Positions 7,951-16,446 of a DNA stretch of 64,000 nucleotides are shown here, piece after piece; position 1 is the first letter of the stretch, and each line of letters begins with the position of its first letter. The notes below the pieces were generated by a model that ran no database searches, was not told the DNA's origin, and saw only the letters and a list, made by a program, of their open reading frames with translations. Source of the stretch: Klebsiella huaxiensis (GTDB lineage: Bacteria > Pseudomonadota > Gammaproteobacteria > Enterobacterales > Enterobacteriaceae); assembly GCF_003261575.2 (NCBI RefSeq), contig NZ_CP036175.1, forward strand, positions 2,542,001 to 2,606,000. The letters run 5' to 3'. Made by a program: the position numbers and the translations under genes.

Positions 7951-9092
7951 CCGATTCCGCATTCGATGATTGGGCGCGGCGGCTGACGGAGATCCGCCAG
8001 CTGATGGCAGAGCAGGCGGCCAGCCTCGACGCCAGCGGTGAATTTCCTCACCACAATATCGAACGTTTACGCCAGCGCGGCTTTTTAAGCCTTGCCGTGC
8101 CGCGACAATATGGCGGGGCGGGAGCCGATTTAGCACGTCTTCAGCAGGCTATCGCCGCCATTGCCTGGGGGGAACCGGCGACGGCGCTGATCGTTTGCAT
8201 GCAGTACCTGCATCATCTACGGCTGGCGGAAAATGAAAACTGGGCCGAGCCGCTGCGCCAGCAGGTTTTTCAGGATGCCGTTGAGCGGGGCGGGTTGATT
8301 AATAGCCTGCGCGTGGAGCCGGAGCTGGGATCTCCGGCACGCGGCGGCCTGCCGAAAACCATGGCGAGTCGCAGCGCGGAGGGCTGGCGAATTAGCGGCC
8401 ACAAAATCTATACCACCGGCATCGAAGGCCTGAGCTGGCTGGCACTCTGGGGTCGCAGTGACGACAGTACGCCGCTGGTCGGTACCTGGCTGGTACCCCG
8501 CGATAGTGACGGCATCAGCATGGTGAAAAGCTGGGATCACGCCGGAATGCGGGCAACCGGCAGTCATGAAGTCATTCTGAAAAATGTGCAGGTGTCCGCA
8601 GAGAATGCGGTGGACGTATGGCCTGTCGATGCGCCCCCCGCACCGGATGCCGAACAGTTTCGCCTGTTTGCTAATCGCCATACGGCGCTACTGACGGCGA
8701 TTTACGACAGCGTCGCCCGCGCCGCCCGCGACTGGCTGGTGGCATGGCTGAGTGCGCGTATTCCGGGAAACCTTGGGCACCCGCTTTCCAGCCTGCCGCG
8801 AGTGCAGGAAAAGGTCGGGCAGATTGACGGCTTACTGCTGGTGAATCGCAGCCTGCTGGAGAAGGCCGCGGAGCTGGGCTTTTCCGCCATCGAGGCGAAT
8901 CTGGCAAAAGTCACCATTACCGACAACGCCATTCAGGCGGTGAACCTGGCGCTGGAGCTGACCGGCAATCATGGTCTGAGTCGGCAAAACCCTCTGGAGC
9001 GCCACTATCGCAACGTGCTGTGCGGGCGGGTACATACCCCGCAGAACGACAGCGCGTGGCTGGCGGCAGGCAAATACGCTTTTCAAAAATAA
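7947..9092 (+). CDS. Acyl-CoA-dehydrogenase-like flavoprotein (SfnB/DszC/SfnC-like)
   Basis: A 381-residue acyl-CoA dehydrogenase-fold flavoprotein. The N-terminal helical domain (residues 1-120), beta domain with SGHKIYTTGIEGLSWLALWG and a C-terminal helical bundle are in the usual order. The GSHEVILKNVQV segment is typical. In sulfur-scavenging operons such proteins (SfnB, SfnC, DszC-like) act as monooxygenases or desulfurising oxidoreductases instead of in fatty acid oxidation, and translational coupling to the SsuD-like gene (ATGA-type overlap) supports that reading here. No beta-oxidation gene is close by. Function is inferred from family and context. Confidence 0.82.
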   Translation: MTDSAFDDWARRLTEIRQLMAEQAASLDASGEFPHHNIERLRQRGFLSLAVPRQYGGAGADLARLQQAIAAIAWGEPATALIVCMQYLHHLRLAENENWAEPLRQQVFQDAVERGGLINSLRVEPELGSPARGGLPKTMASRSAEGWRISGHKIYTTGIEGLSWLALWGRSDDSTPLVGTWLVPRDSDGISMVKSWDHAGMRATGSHEVILKNVQVSAENAVDVWPVDAPPAPDAEQFRLFANRHTALLTAIYDSVARAARDWLVAWLSARIPGNLGHPLSSLPRVQEKVGQIDGLLLVNRSLLEKAAELGFSAIEANLAKVTITDNAIQAVNLALELTGNHGLSRQNPLERHYRNVLCGRVHTPQNDSAWLAAGKYAFQK

Positions 9093-9103
9093 GGATAATT
9101 CAT

Positions 9104-10078
9104 ATGCGCATACCCAAATTCACCTGTTTAGCCGGGGCGGTGATGCTGTTGGCCCTGAGCGGCTATGCGGCGGCTCAGGAGCGAGTCACTCTACGCATCG
9201 CCGATCAAAAAGGCGGCATGCGTTCGCAGCTGGAAGCCGCCAACGCGCTGCAAAATCTCTCGTACGACATTAAGTGGGCCGAGTTTCCGGCTGCCGCGCC
9301 GCTGGCGGAAGCGTTGAACGCCGGTGCGGTGGACGTGGGGATTATCGGCGATGCGCCGCTGCTGTTTGCGCTGGCAAACGGTGCGCCGGTCAAAGCCATC
9401 GCTGTCGATAAAAGCAATCCGGCGGGGACCGCTGTGCTGGTCTCTCCCGGCAGCCCGCTGAAAAGCGCGGCGGATTTAAAAGGCAAGCGTATCGCCACCG
9501 GTAAAGGGTCGATTGGTCATTTCGTGGCGCTGAAAGCGCTGGAGCAGGCGGGCATTTCACCCAAAGAGGTGCAGTGGGTATTTCTCGGCCCGGTGGACGC
9601 CAAAGTGGCGCTGCTTAACGGCTCGGTGGATGCCTGGGCCACCTGGGAGCCGTACACCACTCAACTGGTCAAGACCGCTGAGGGGCAGATTCTGGTGAGC
9701 GGCAAAGGGCTGCTGCCGGGCAACACTTTCCTTGCCGCCACCGATGATGCGCTGAACGATCCGCAAAAACGCGCGGCGCTGCAAGATTATCTCAATCGCC
9801 TGGCCGGTGCCGAGCGCTGGGCCTATGCCAACCTTGATAGCTACGGTAAAACGCTGGGAGAAATTATCCGCTTCCCGGCGGATATCGCCCGCGCGCAGTT
9901 TGCCAATCGTCAGTCGCAGTGGCTGCGCCTGGATTCGCAAACGGTCGCCCAGCAGCAGGCAACGGCAGATTTTTACCTCGCCAACGGCTTGATTCGCGCA
10001 AAGCTCGACGTCACGCCGACATTTGATAACGGTTTTAGCGTGCCTGCCGCGCAGGCTCATGCGGAGGTCGCGCCATGA
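9104..10078 (+). CDS. ABC sulfonate-type substrate-binding protein (SsuA-like)
   Basis: A 324-residue periplasmic binding protein of the SsuA/NMT1 family. It starts with a Sec signal (MRIPKFTCLAGAVMLLALSG, cut after YAAA), followed by the first-lobe motif RIADQKGGMRSQLEA and the ligand-contact region VDVGIIGDAPLLFALANG; DLKGKRIATGKGS and DAWATWEPYT are family landmarks. The ATG at 9104 follows AAGGA and is preferred to an upstream start inside the flavoprotein gene. It overlaps the second binding protein by four bases, so both are likely co-translated. The ligand is probably a sulfonate or related organosulfur compound. Confidence 0.87.
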   Translation: MRIPKFTCLAGAVMLLALSGYAAAQERVTLRIADQKGGMRSQLEAANALQNLSYDIKWAEFPAAAPLAEALNAGAVDVGIIGDAPLLFALANGAPVKAIAVDKSNPAGTAVLVSPGSPLKSAADLKGKRIATGKGSIGHFVALKALEQAGISPKEVQWVFLGPVDAKVALLNGSVDAWATWEPYTTQLVKTAEGQILVSGKGLLPGNTFLAATDDALNDPQKRAALQDYLNRLAGAERWAYANLDSYGKTLGEIIRFPADIARAQFANRQSQWLRLDSQTVAQQQATADFYLANGLIRAKLDVTPTFDNGFSVPAAQAHAEVAP

Positions 10079-11112
10079 TGCATTCCGGTTTTTCCCGCCG
10101 TCGCTTCTTACAATTAAGCGGTGGCGTGGCGCTGGCGGGGGCTTCCCTGCCGTTATGGGCTCACGATATGGCGGCGATGGCGAGCAGCGACGAGCCTCCG
10201 GTGCTGCGTCTGGCTCAGCCGTACAAAATCAAACTGGCGATAAACAAAAGCGCAGTGTGCCTTGCGCCGGTCGCCGTCGCGGAGCAGCAGAAGATTTTCA
10301 GTAAATATAATCTCGACGTTGAGTTCGTTAACTTCGGCAACTCAACGGACGTACTGCTGGAGGCGATTGCCACCGGCAAGGCCGATGCCGGGGTTGGCAT
10401 GGCGCTGCGCTGGTTGAAGGCGCTGGAGCAGGGCTTCGACGTCAAGTTGACCGCCGGAACCCACGGCGGCTGTCTGAACTTGCTGACGGCGAAAAACTCG
10501 CCGTTTGGCGGCCTGGAGAGCCTGAAAGGGCAAACTATCGGCGTTACCGATATGGCCGGGCCGGACAAAAACTTCTTCGCTATCTTACTCAAGCGCCACG
10601 GCATCGACCCAATAAGCGACGTGCAGTGGAAAGTCTATCCCGCCGATTTGCTCAGCGTCGCGCTGGATAAACGCGAAATCGCCGCCATTAGCGGCAGCGA
10701 ACCGTTTAGCTATCGCCTGCTGGAAACCGGTAAATATCAGCTTATCGCCAGCAATATGACCGGCGATTATGCCAACCTGAGCTGCTGCGTGTTGGGCGTC
10801 AGCGGTACCCTGGCGCGAGATCACAAACCCGCCGCCGCAGCGCTCACTCAGGCGATTCTTGAAGCGCACAGCTACGCCGCTGAACATCCGGAAAGCGTGG
10901 CGCAATCCTTCCTGGCCCATGCGCTCAATACCAATGAAGCGGAGGTCAGCGGGATCCTTCACGGTCAGGGGCACGGTCATCATGCGGTGGGCGAGGCGTT
11001 TGTCAAAGAGTTGACACAGTATGCGGTGGATCTTCAGCGCGTGCAGGTGATCAAGCCCGGGACCGATCCTCATCAGTTTGCGGAGAGTATTTATGTCAAC
11101 GTTTTCGCCTGA
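10075..11112 (+). CDS. Second ABC substrate-binding protein, Tat-exported
   Basis: A 345-residue NMT1/THI5-like binding protein with a twin-arginine signal (SRRRFLQLSGGVALAG), meaning folded export by Tat, unlike its Sec-exported neighbour. The body carries the family features FSKYNLDVEFVNFGNSTD, KADAGVGMALRW and LKGQTIGVTDMAGPDKNFF. A His-rich stretch near residue 300 (HGQGHGHH) is odd and could bind metal. The start overlaps the preceding gene and the end overlaps the permease by 20 bases. Two different receptors for one permease suggest two ligands or an unusual ligand hand-over. Ligand unknown. Confidence 0.84.
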   Translation: MMHSGFSRRRFLQLSGGVALAGASLPLWAHDMAAMASSDEPPVLRLAQPYKIKLAINKSAVCLAPVAVAEQQKIFSKYNLDVEFVNFGNSTDVLLEAIATGKADAGVGMALRWLKALEQGFDVKLTAGTHGGCLNLLTAKNSPFGGLESLKGQTIGVTDMAGPDKNFFAILLKRHGIDPISDVQWKVYPADLLSVALDKREIAAISGSEPFSYRLLETGKYQLIASNMTGDYANLSCCVLGVSGTLARDHKPAAAALTQAILEAHSYAAEHPESVAQSFLAHALNTNEAEVSGILHGQGHGHHAVGEAFVKELTQYAVDLQRVQVIKPGTDPHQFAESIYVNVFA

Positions 11113-12088
11113 ACGGGTTCTGTCGCGCCCGAGCAGCGGCAGGCCGTTGTGGAATGAAGGCCTGCTGGCTGGCGTATTGTGGCTGCTGGGTGGTTTTTTT
11201 ACTCTCGCCTGGCCGGATGTCGGGCGGCGCTGGCCGTTTAGCGAAGGCTGGGCGCTGGCTCAGTTCACTGTCGGCGGGGGATTACTGCTGCTGGCGCTGA
11301 GCTATCGCTACTGGCGACAGCGGGGCGCGCGGTTGCAACATGCCGGGAAATGGCTGGCGCTGCTGCCGGTGCTGTTTGCTATATGGGAAGGACTGACGGC
11401 GAAGACGGCGTTTCTGCCGGTACCGTTTTTTGCGCCGCCGCAGGCGCTGATTGAAGTGCTGCATGATGACTGGCCGCGCCTGCTTGACAGCCTTCTGCAT
11501 TCGCTGGGGCTGCTTGGGCTTGGCGTACTGCTTGGCACCAGTTGCGGTTTTATCAGCGGTCTGGCGATCGGCTGGTCTCAGCGTATCGGCTACTGGGTAC
11601 ATCCGGTTTTGCGCCTGCTGGGGCCGGTGCCGTCCACCGCGCTGCTGCCTCTGTGCCTGTTTATCTTCCCTTCAAGCTTCGGCGCCAGCGTTTTTCTGAT
11701 TGCGCTCAGCACCTGGTTCCCGGTGACCGTGCTGACCTGGTCCGGGGTGATCGGCATCGATAGGGCATGGTATGACGTGGCGCGGACCCTGGGGGCCAGC
11801 CAGCGTTTTCTGATCCTGCGGGTGGCGATTCCCGCCGCGTTGCCGAACGTGTTTGTCGGCCTGTTTATGGGCCTCGGCGCGTCATTTTCGGTGTTGATCG
11901 TCGCTGAAATGGTGGGGGTAAAATCGGGCATTGGCTTTTATCTGCAATGGGCGCAGGGCTGGGCGGCATATCCTAATATGTACGCGGCGCTGCTGGTGAT
12001 GGCGTTGTTATGCTCCGGCCTGATTAGCGGGCTGTTTATGGTACGCGACAGGCTGCTGAGCTGGCAGCGGGGAGGGATGAAATGGTAG
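11093..12088 (+). CDS. ABC transporter permease, SsuC/TauC type
   Basis: Inner-membrane permease of 331 residues, longer than usual SsuC (about 260) because of an N-terminal extension of about 80 residues with two or three extra hydrophobic segments (GVLWLLGGFFTLAW; FTVGGGLLLLALSY). The core shows the coupling-loop motif for the ATPase, ARTLGASQRFLILRVAIPAALPNVF (here 187 onward). The ATG at 11093 lies inside the end of the preceding gene and the stop overlaps the ATPase start, so the importer is translationally coupled. It pairs with the two binding proteins and the ATPase next to it. Confidence 0.88.
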   Translation: MSTFSPERVLSRPSSGRPLWNEGLLAGVLWLLGGFFTLAWPDVGRRWPFSEGWALAQFTVGGGLLLLALSYRYWRQRGARLQHAGKWLALLPVLFAIWEGLTAKTAFLPVPFFAPPQALIEVLHDDWPRLLDSLLHSLGLLGLGVLLGTSCGFISGLAIGWSQRIGYWVHPVLRLLGPVPSTALLPLCLFIFPSSFGASVFLIALSTWFPVTVLTWSGVIGIDRAWYDVARTLGASQRFLILRVAIPAALPNVFVGLFMGLGASFSVLIVAEMVGVKSGIGFYLQWAQGWAAYPNMYAALLVMALLCSGLISGLFMVRDRLLSWQRGGMKW

Positions 12089-12870
12089 CCGCGATGCTAA
12101 ATTCTCAGGCGATATCTACCGGCGCAACGGTATCGATTAGCCATCTTCATCATGCTTTTACGCTTGGCAAACAGGCGGTTCCGGTGCTGGAAAATATCAG
12201 CCTGCAGCTGCGGCCTGGAGAGAGCGTCGCGCTGCTTGGGCCGTCAGGCTGCGGTAAATCGACCCTGCTGCGGCTGCTGGCGGGGCTGGAGGCGCAGCAG
12301 AGTGGGCAAATTCAGATTGATGAGACGGCAATGGACGGACCAGGGCCCGATCGAATTCTGGTGTTTCAGGACCCGACGCTCTACCCGTGGTTGACGGTAC
12401 GGCAAAACGTGCTGCTGGGGCCGCAGGCGCAGGGCAAGAAGGGGCTTGAGCCGAAGGCCGACGCGCTGATTTCACGGATGGGGCTTGAGGCGTTCAGCGA
12501 GGCCTGGCCGCGCCAGCTTTCCGGCGGGATGGCGCAGCGTGCGGCGCTGGCGCGCGCGTTGCTAAATGAACCGCGCCTGCTGTTGCTTGATGAGCCGCTG
12601 GGCAAACTCGATTCGCTCACTCGCATCAGCATGCAGCGGGAGCTGATCGCTCTATGGCAGCAGCAGGGCTATACCAGCCTGCTGGTGACCCACGATATCG
12701 AAGAGGCGCTGCTACTTTGTGAGCGGGTACTGGTGATGTCGCCGCGCCCGGGCAGAATTATCGCCGAGTTTACGCTCCCGCTTGAATTTCCCCGCCATCG
12801 TGACAATCCGCTGCTGTTACAGCACCGTCAGGATATTTTGCGTATTCTTGGCCAGGAAGAGGATTGGTAA
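12082..12870 (+). CDS. ABC transporter ATP-binding protein, SsuB/TauB type
   Basis: A 262-residue cytoplasmic ATPase driving the organosulfur importer. Walker A (LGPSGCGKST), Q-loop (VFQDPTLYPWLTV), signature (LSGGMAQR), Walker B (LLLLDEPLGKLD) and the switch His (LLVTHDIEEAL) are all intact; Q-loop and D-loop wording is typical for SsuB/TauB. GGAGGGATGAA lies just ahead of the ATG, which overlaps the permease end. It is the last gene of the operon. Confidence 0.9.
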   Translation: MVAAMLNSQAISTGATVSISHLHHAFTLGKQAVPVLENISLQLRPGESVALLGPSGCGKSTLLRLLAGLEAQQSGQIQIDETAMDGPGPDRILVFQDPTLYPWLTVRQNVLLGPQAQGKKGLEPKADALISRMGLEAFSEAWPRQLSGGMAQRAALARALLNEPRLLLLDEPLGKLDSLTRISMQRELIALWQQQGYTSLLVTHDIEEALLLCERVLVMSPRPGRIIAEFTLPLEFPRHRDNPLLLQHRQDILRILGQEEDW

Positions 12871-12897
12871 GGTAACGCGCTAACCAGGGGCGCGCTC

Positions 12898-13008
12898 ATT
12901 CTGACCGTTCGGTGGGGAGTCCCGGGGGCGGCGCGGTGGGACCGCGCTGCCCCCGGGCTACAGGGAGTGTGCTGATTCAGACCGTTCGGTGGGAAGTCCC
13001 GGGAGCGG
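12898..13008. repeat. Direct repeat with REP-like palindromes
   Basis: Two 34-base copies (12898-12931 and 12975-13008) agree at 31 positions; each contains ACCGTTCGGTGGG then a CCCGGG-centred palindrome. They fill most of the 176-base gap between two convergent operons. REP elements in such places often serve as 3'-end stabilisers. Confidence 0.72.
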
Positions 13009-13046
13009 TGCTGCAGGGACTGAGGGTGTGGTAGTCTGGATAAGGC

Positions 13047-15200
13047 TTAAAAATCCATTTTCACCGTAAACTGCACTTCACGCGGGTCACCAATCTGGTT
13101 ACCGAGGTTATTGGTGCCGATAGATGACGTGTAATAGGTTTTATCGAACAGGTTCTTCACGTTAACCTGCAGAGTGACCGGATATTGCAGCTTCATCTTA
13201 TAGGCCGCGAACACATCCGCTACCGCATAGCCCTGCAGATAATAATCCGCGCCGTTGGTGCCGGAACGCTTGCTGACTGCCCGACCGCCGCCGCCAACCG
13301 TCAGGGTATTGCTGTCGTAGACGTTATGAATGTCATAGCTCAGGAACAGCGAACCGGTGTGCTTCGGCACGTTCGGCAGCGGTTTGCCCTGGTAATCCGG
13401 ATCATCGGTAACTTTCGCGTCGGTATAGCCGTAGCTGGCGATCACGCTCAGATTATCGGTCAACGACCCAGCCACATCCACTTCAACGCCGCGCGAGCGG
13501 ACTTTACCGGCGGTTTTCGCAATGGTTTCATCGCCCACCGCTTCGGTATAGAGGACGTTGCGCTTATCAATATCGAACAGCGCGATATTGGCGGTAACAC
13601 CGTTGAACAGCTCAAACTTCGCGCCTAATTCGTAGGAAGTGGACTCTTCCGGCGGCAGGTTGCCAATATAGCTGGCGATAGAGGACTGCGGCATAAACGA
13701 CTGCGCCACGTTACCAAACAGCGAGACGGACGGCGTCAGCTTGTAGACCAGGCCAACTTTCGGCGTCCATTTCTGATCGCTGCTGTCGGTGTTGACGTTA
13801 AATGGGCGGCCCTTACCGGCATATTGGGTGTAATACTGATAGCGTACCCCGGCAACGGCAATCCACTTATCTGTCAGATAGAGCGCGTCCTGAACGTAGC
13901 CCGCATAGCTCTCCTGCTGAATACGCTGGTCGCTATCGGATGCCGAAACGCTGGAGCACTTGTCGACCGTGCCGTAGACCGGATTATAGATATTGAACCC
14001 TTTCACGTTCTTACAGCGGATCATATCGGTACGCAGCAGATCGTAATTCTCGTACGCCAGGCCGGTGAGGATCTCGTTGTAGAAACCGCCTATCACCACG
14101 TTACCCTGCAAATCCGCCCGCGTGGAGTGCATTTTCTGCGTTGAACCGTGGGTGGCGTCGACGCGGCGGGTCAGGTCTCCGGTCGCTGAATCATAGGCCA
14201 TCACGCGGGCCTGGTTATCGTTGTAGTGATCCTGGCTGTAGCTGTAGTCAAAGCGCGCGGTCCAGGCATCGCTCAGGCGGTATTCCGCATTTAGCTGTGC
14301 GAGGTCGGAATAACCGTCGGTGATGTTAAACGGTTCATCAAAACGCGTTTTGCGATCGACGTTAACCGCATGGCCGGTGTTCAGATCGAAGATAGTGCCG
14401 CGATCGAACGGGGTGCTGTAGTTACGGTGTGAATACGAAACGTTAACCGTCGCCTGTTCGCCGAACCAGGTCAGGGAAGGGTTGATAAAGCTGCTCTTCT
14501 CTTTGCCAAAATTGCGCCAGTAGTCTTCATTCTGATATTCGCCAATCACCCGGTATGCCAGCTGCGTCCCTTCAATGGGGCCGGTAACGTCAAACTGACC
14601 GGTGCCGCCGCCAAAGCTGGTGGACGTAGCGGAAACAGAGCCGCCGAAGGTGCGCTCCGGGCGCTTGGTGACGACGTTTATCAAGCCGCCGGGGTCGAGA
14701 ATACCGTATAGCGTTGAGGCCGGGCCTTTCAGCACTTCGACCCGCTCGGTGGCGGCGGTAAAGCTGCGCGGCAGCACGGTGCGCAGTCCGTTAGTCATGA
14801 TTGAGCCATCGCGGTTAGAACCGAAACCGCGGCGGCTAAAGGCGTCCTGGGTGCCGCCTAACGTATTGGTTTGTACGACGTTAGCAACGTTATACAGCGC
14901 CTCATCAAGATTGGTGACGTGCTGATCTTCCAGCACTTTATCGCTCACGGTATTGACCACCTGCGGAATATCCAGCATCGGCATCGAGGTCAGCGTGGCG
15001 GTTGAGGTACTGACCGGCTGATAGCCGCTAGTGGCGTTCTGCTGCGCGCCGTCAGCTACCACTGTAATCGTCTCGTCAGCGGTTTTTTTTGTTTTATCGG
15101 CGCTATTTTCTGCCGCCAATAATCCCGGTGAGGTTAAAAAAATCAGTGAAAAAAGCGCACGCCCTTTTAATGCCGAAAAAGGGACATTCAATTGAGTCAT
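13047..15200 (-). CDS. TonB-dependent siderophore receptor, FoxA/FhuE-like
   Basis: An outer-membrane ferric-siderophore receptor of 717 residues. It has a signal peptide (ends LLAAENS), a TonB-box-like ETITVVADG near residue 44, a plug domain with LDEALYNVANVVQTNT and VEVLKGPASTLYGILDPGGLINVVTKRP, then a 22-strand barrel closing with the terminal aromatic QFTVKMDF. The plug wording and length fit the hydroxamate receptors FoxA, FhuE and FhuA more than catecholate receptors. It diverges from a FecCD-type importer across 424 bases, implying joint iron control. The exact siderophore cannot be named from sequence alone. Confidence 0.87.
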   Translation of the reverse strand: MTQLNVPFSALKGRALFSLIFLTSPGLLAAENSADKTKKTADETITVVADGAQQNATSGYQPVSTSTATLTSMPMLDIPQVVNTVSDKVLEDQHVTNLDEALYNVANVVQTNTLGGTQDAFSRRGFGSNRDGSIMTNGLRTVLPRSFTAATERVEVLKGPASTLYGILDPGGLINVVTKRPERTFGGSVSATSTSFGGGTGQFDVTGPIEGTQLAYRVIGEYQNEDYWRNFGKEKSSFINPSLTWFGEQATVNVSYSHRNYSTPFDRGTIFDLNTGHAVNVDRKTRFDEPFNITDGYSDLAQLNAEYRLSDAWTARFDYSYSQDHYNDNQARVMAYDSATGDLTRRVDATHGSTQKMHSTRADLQGNVVIGGFYNEILTGLAYENYDLLRTDMIRCKNVKGFNIYNPVYGTVDKCSSVSASDSDQRIQQESYAGYVQDALYLTDKWIAVAGVRYQYYTQYAGKGRPFNVNTDSSDQKWTPKVGLVYKLTPSVSLFGNVAQSFMPQSSIASYIGNLPPEESTSYELGAKFELFNGVTANIALFDIDKRNVLYTEAVGDETIAKTAGKVRSRGVEVDVAGSLTDNLSVIASYGYTDAKVTDDPDYQGKPLPNVPKHTGSLFLSYDIHNVYDSNTLTVGGGGRAVSKRSGTNGADYYLQGYAVADVFAAYKMKLQYPVTLQVNVKNLFDKTYYTSSIGTNNLGNQIGDPREVQFTVKMDF

Positions 15201-15310
15201 TTTCTTGTTTCTCGTGAACGAACCTCGCCTTTGCGGGAGGTAAAGCCAATAAAATCATTGCCCTGGAAAATAGATCTATCTGTTTTTCACGCTATCCTGC
15301 GTCCAGATAT

Positions 15311-15395
15311 GTAATTGAGAATCATTCAATCACGAAGAAATGTAGTAGTAAACGTTATGTAAGATAAAAAATCAGCAAAAATAATAATCAATGAA
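15311..15395. promoter_or_regulatory. Divergent iron-operon promoter region with weak Fur-box candidates
   Basis: The 424-base gap between receptor and importer is AT-rich. GAGAATCATT at 15317 and AATAATCAAT at 15383 each resemble the GATAATCATT core of the Fur box; over 19 positions each window matches the consensus at about 12. TTGA and TCAA flank the first core symmetrically. Each is weaker than the Fur box at 32266. No gene is seen in the rest of the gap. Confidence 0.45.
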
Positions 15396-15624
15396 TTAGC
15401 CGTGTCAGGGAGCGATGATTTTCTTTTATTTCATTGTTTTTACTAACTATTAAATCTAATTCTTGTTGTGTGGTTTTTGGTGGTTACTCATCGTAGCCTA
15501 CGTGATAATAGGGTATTGACTACTACATTCATCCACCGCATGATCAAAAGAGAATGAGATTTATTTTTGTTTGAGTGCGGAACGTGCGGGCCAGGCGCCA
15601 CGCCGTTGGGCGCGGGAGCGAGTT

Positions 15625-16446
15625 ATGCCACAGCGGGTGTTGCCTGCAGAGCAGGGGATCGTCCTTGATTCCCTGTCGGCCGGATATGGCCAGACGCTAA
15701 TTGTCGATAATATTCATCTGACCATCCCCCACGGGAAAATGACGGTACTGGCCGGAGCCAACGGCTCGGGTAAGTCGACGCTGCTGTCGACCATCGCCCG
15801 GATGCTTAAGCCGCTGGGCGGCTGTGTACGTCTGGACGGTGAGGTGATTCACCAGATGCCGACCCGGGAGGTTTCCCGCCGCTTGGGTATTCTGCCGCAG
15901 TCGCCGCTGACCCCCGAAGGGCTGACGGTTTTTGAACTGGTCTCTCGCGGTCGCTACCCCTGGCAGGGGCTGATGCGTCAATGGTCCGACGCCGATGAAA
16001 GGGCCGTAGAAGAGGCGCTCCGGCTTACCGGTACCGCCGAATTCGCCCATTTACCGGTTGATAGCCTCTCCGGCGGTCAGCGCCAGCGCTGCTGGATTGC
16101 GATGGCCCTCGCGCAGCAAACGGCGACTATTCTGCTGGATGAACCTACTACCTGGCTCGACCTGCGCTATCAGGTCGATATCCTCGAATTACTGCAAACC
16201 TTAACCCGCGAACATGGTCGCACCGTAGTAACCGTTCTGCACGACCTGAATTTTGCGGTGAACTATGCCGACACGCTGGTATTTCTCAAAAAAGGGCAGA
16301 TCGCCGGGGTGATTAGTGAAGAAGATGTTTGTACCCCAGAGCTGATTAAAACCGTCTTTGACGTTGATGTGCAGATGTCGTTTAACCCGCAGACGGATAA
16401 ACCCTTCTTCATGCCGTTTCGCGTTCGCGAGGAGAGCGCTTTATGA
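15625..16446 (+). CDS. Iron-siderophore ABC transporter ATP-binding protein (FecE/FepC type)
   Basis: A 273-residue ATPase for siderophore import. Walker A (GANGSGKST), signature (LSGGQRQRCWIAMAL), Walker B (ILLDEPTTWLD) and switch His (TVLHDLNFA) are intact and have the FepC/FhuC/FecE wording. The ATG at 15625 is favoured because GGGAGCGAG stands in the right place; the longer frame needs a TTG at 15571. It overlaps the first permease gene by four bases and heads the operon divergent from the TonB receptor. Confidence 0.9.
   Translation: MPQRVLPAEQGIVLDSLSAGYGQTLIVDNIHLTIPHGKMTVLAGANGSGKSTLLSTIARMLKPLGGCVRLDGEVIHQMPTREVSRRLGILPQSPLTPEGLTVFELVSRGRYPWQGLMRQWSDADERAVEEALRLTGTAEFAHLPVDSLSGGQRQRCWIAMALAQQTATILLDEPTTWLDLRYQVDILELLQTLTREHGRTVVTVLHDLNFAVNYADTLVFLKKGQIAGVISEEDVCTPELIKTVFDVDVQMSFNPQTDKPFFMPFRVREESAL

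Noticed and set aside
6841..8136. A 431-codon open frame on the minus strand opposite the flavin monooxygenase
   Set aside because: It runs antisense through a well-matched family gene, has no recognisable domain and no ribosome site; long antisense frames are expected in GC-rich coding DNA.
7947..9092. Fatty acid beta-oxidation role for the acyl-CoA-dehydrogenase-like gene
   Set aside because: It is translationally coupled to an SsuD-like monooxygenase and a sulfonate-type importer, and no beta-oxidation gene is adjacent.
12898..13008. Repeated units that might be a CRISPR array
   Set aside because: Only two copies, internally palindromic and REP-like, with no regular spacers or cas genes; the same applies to other REP clusters in the window.
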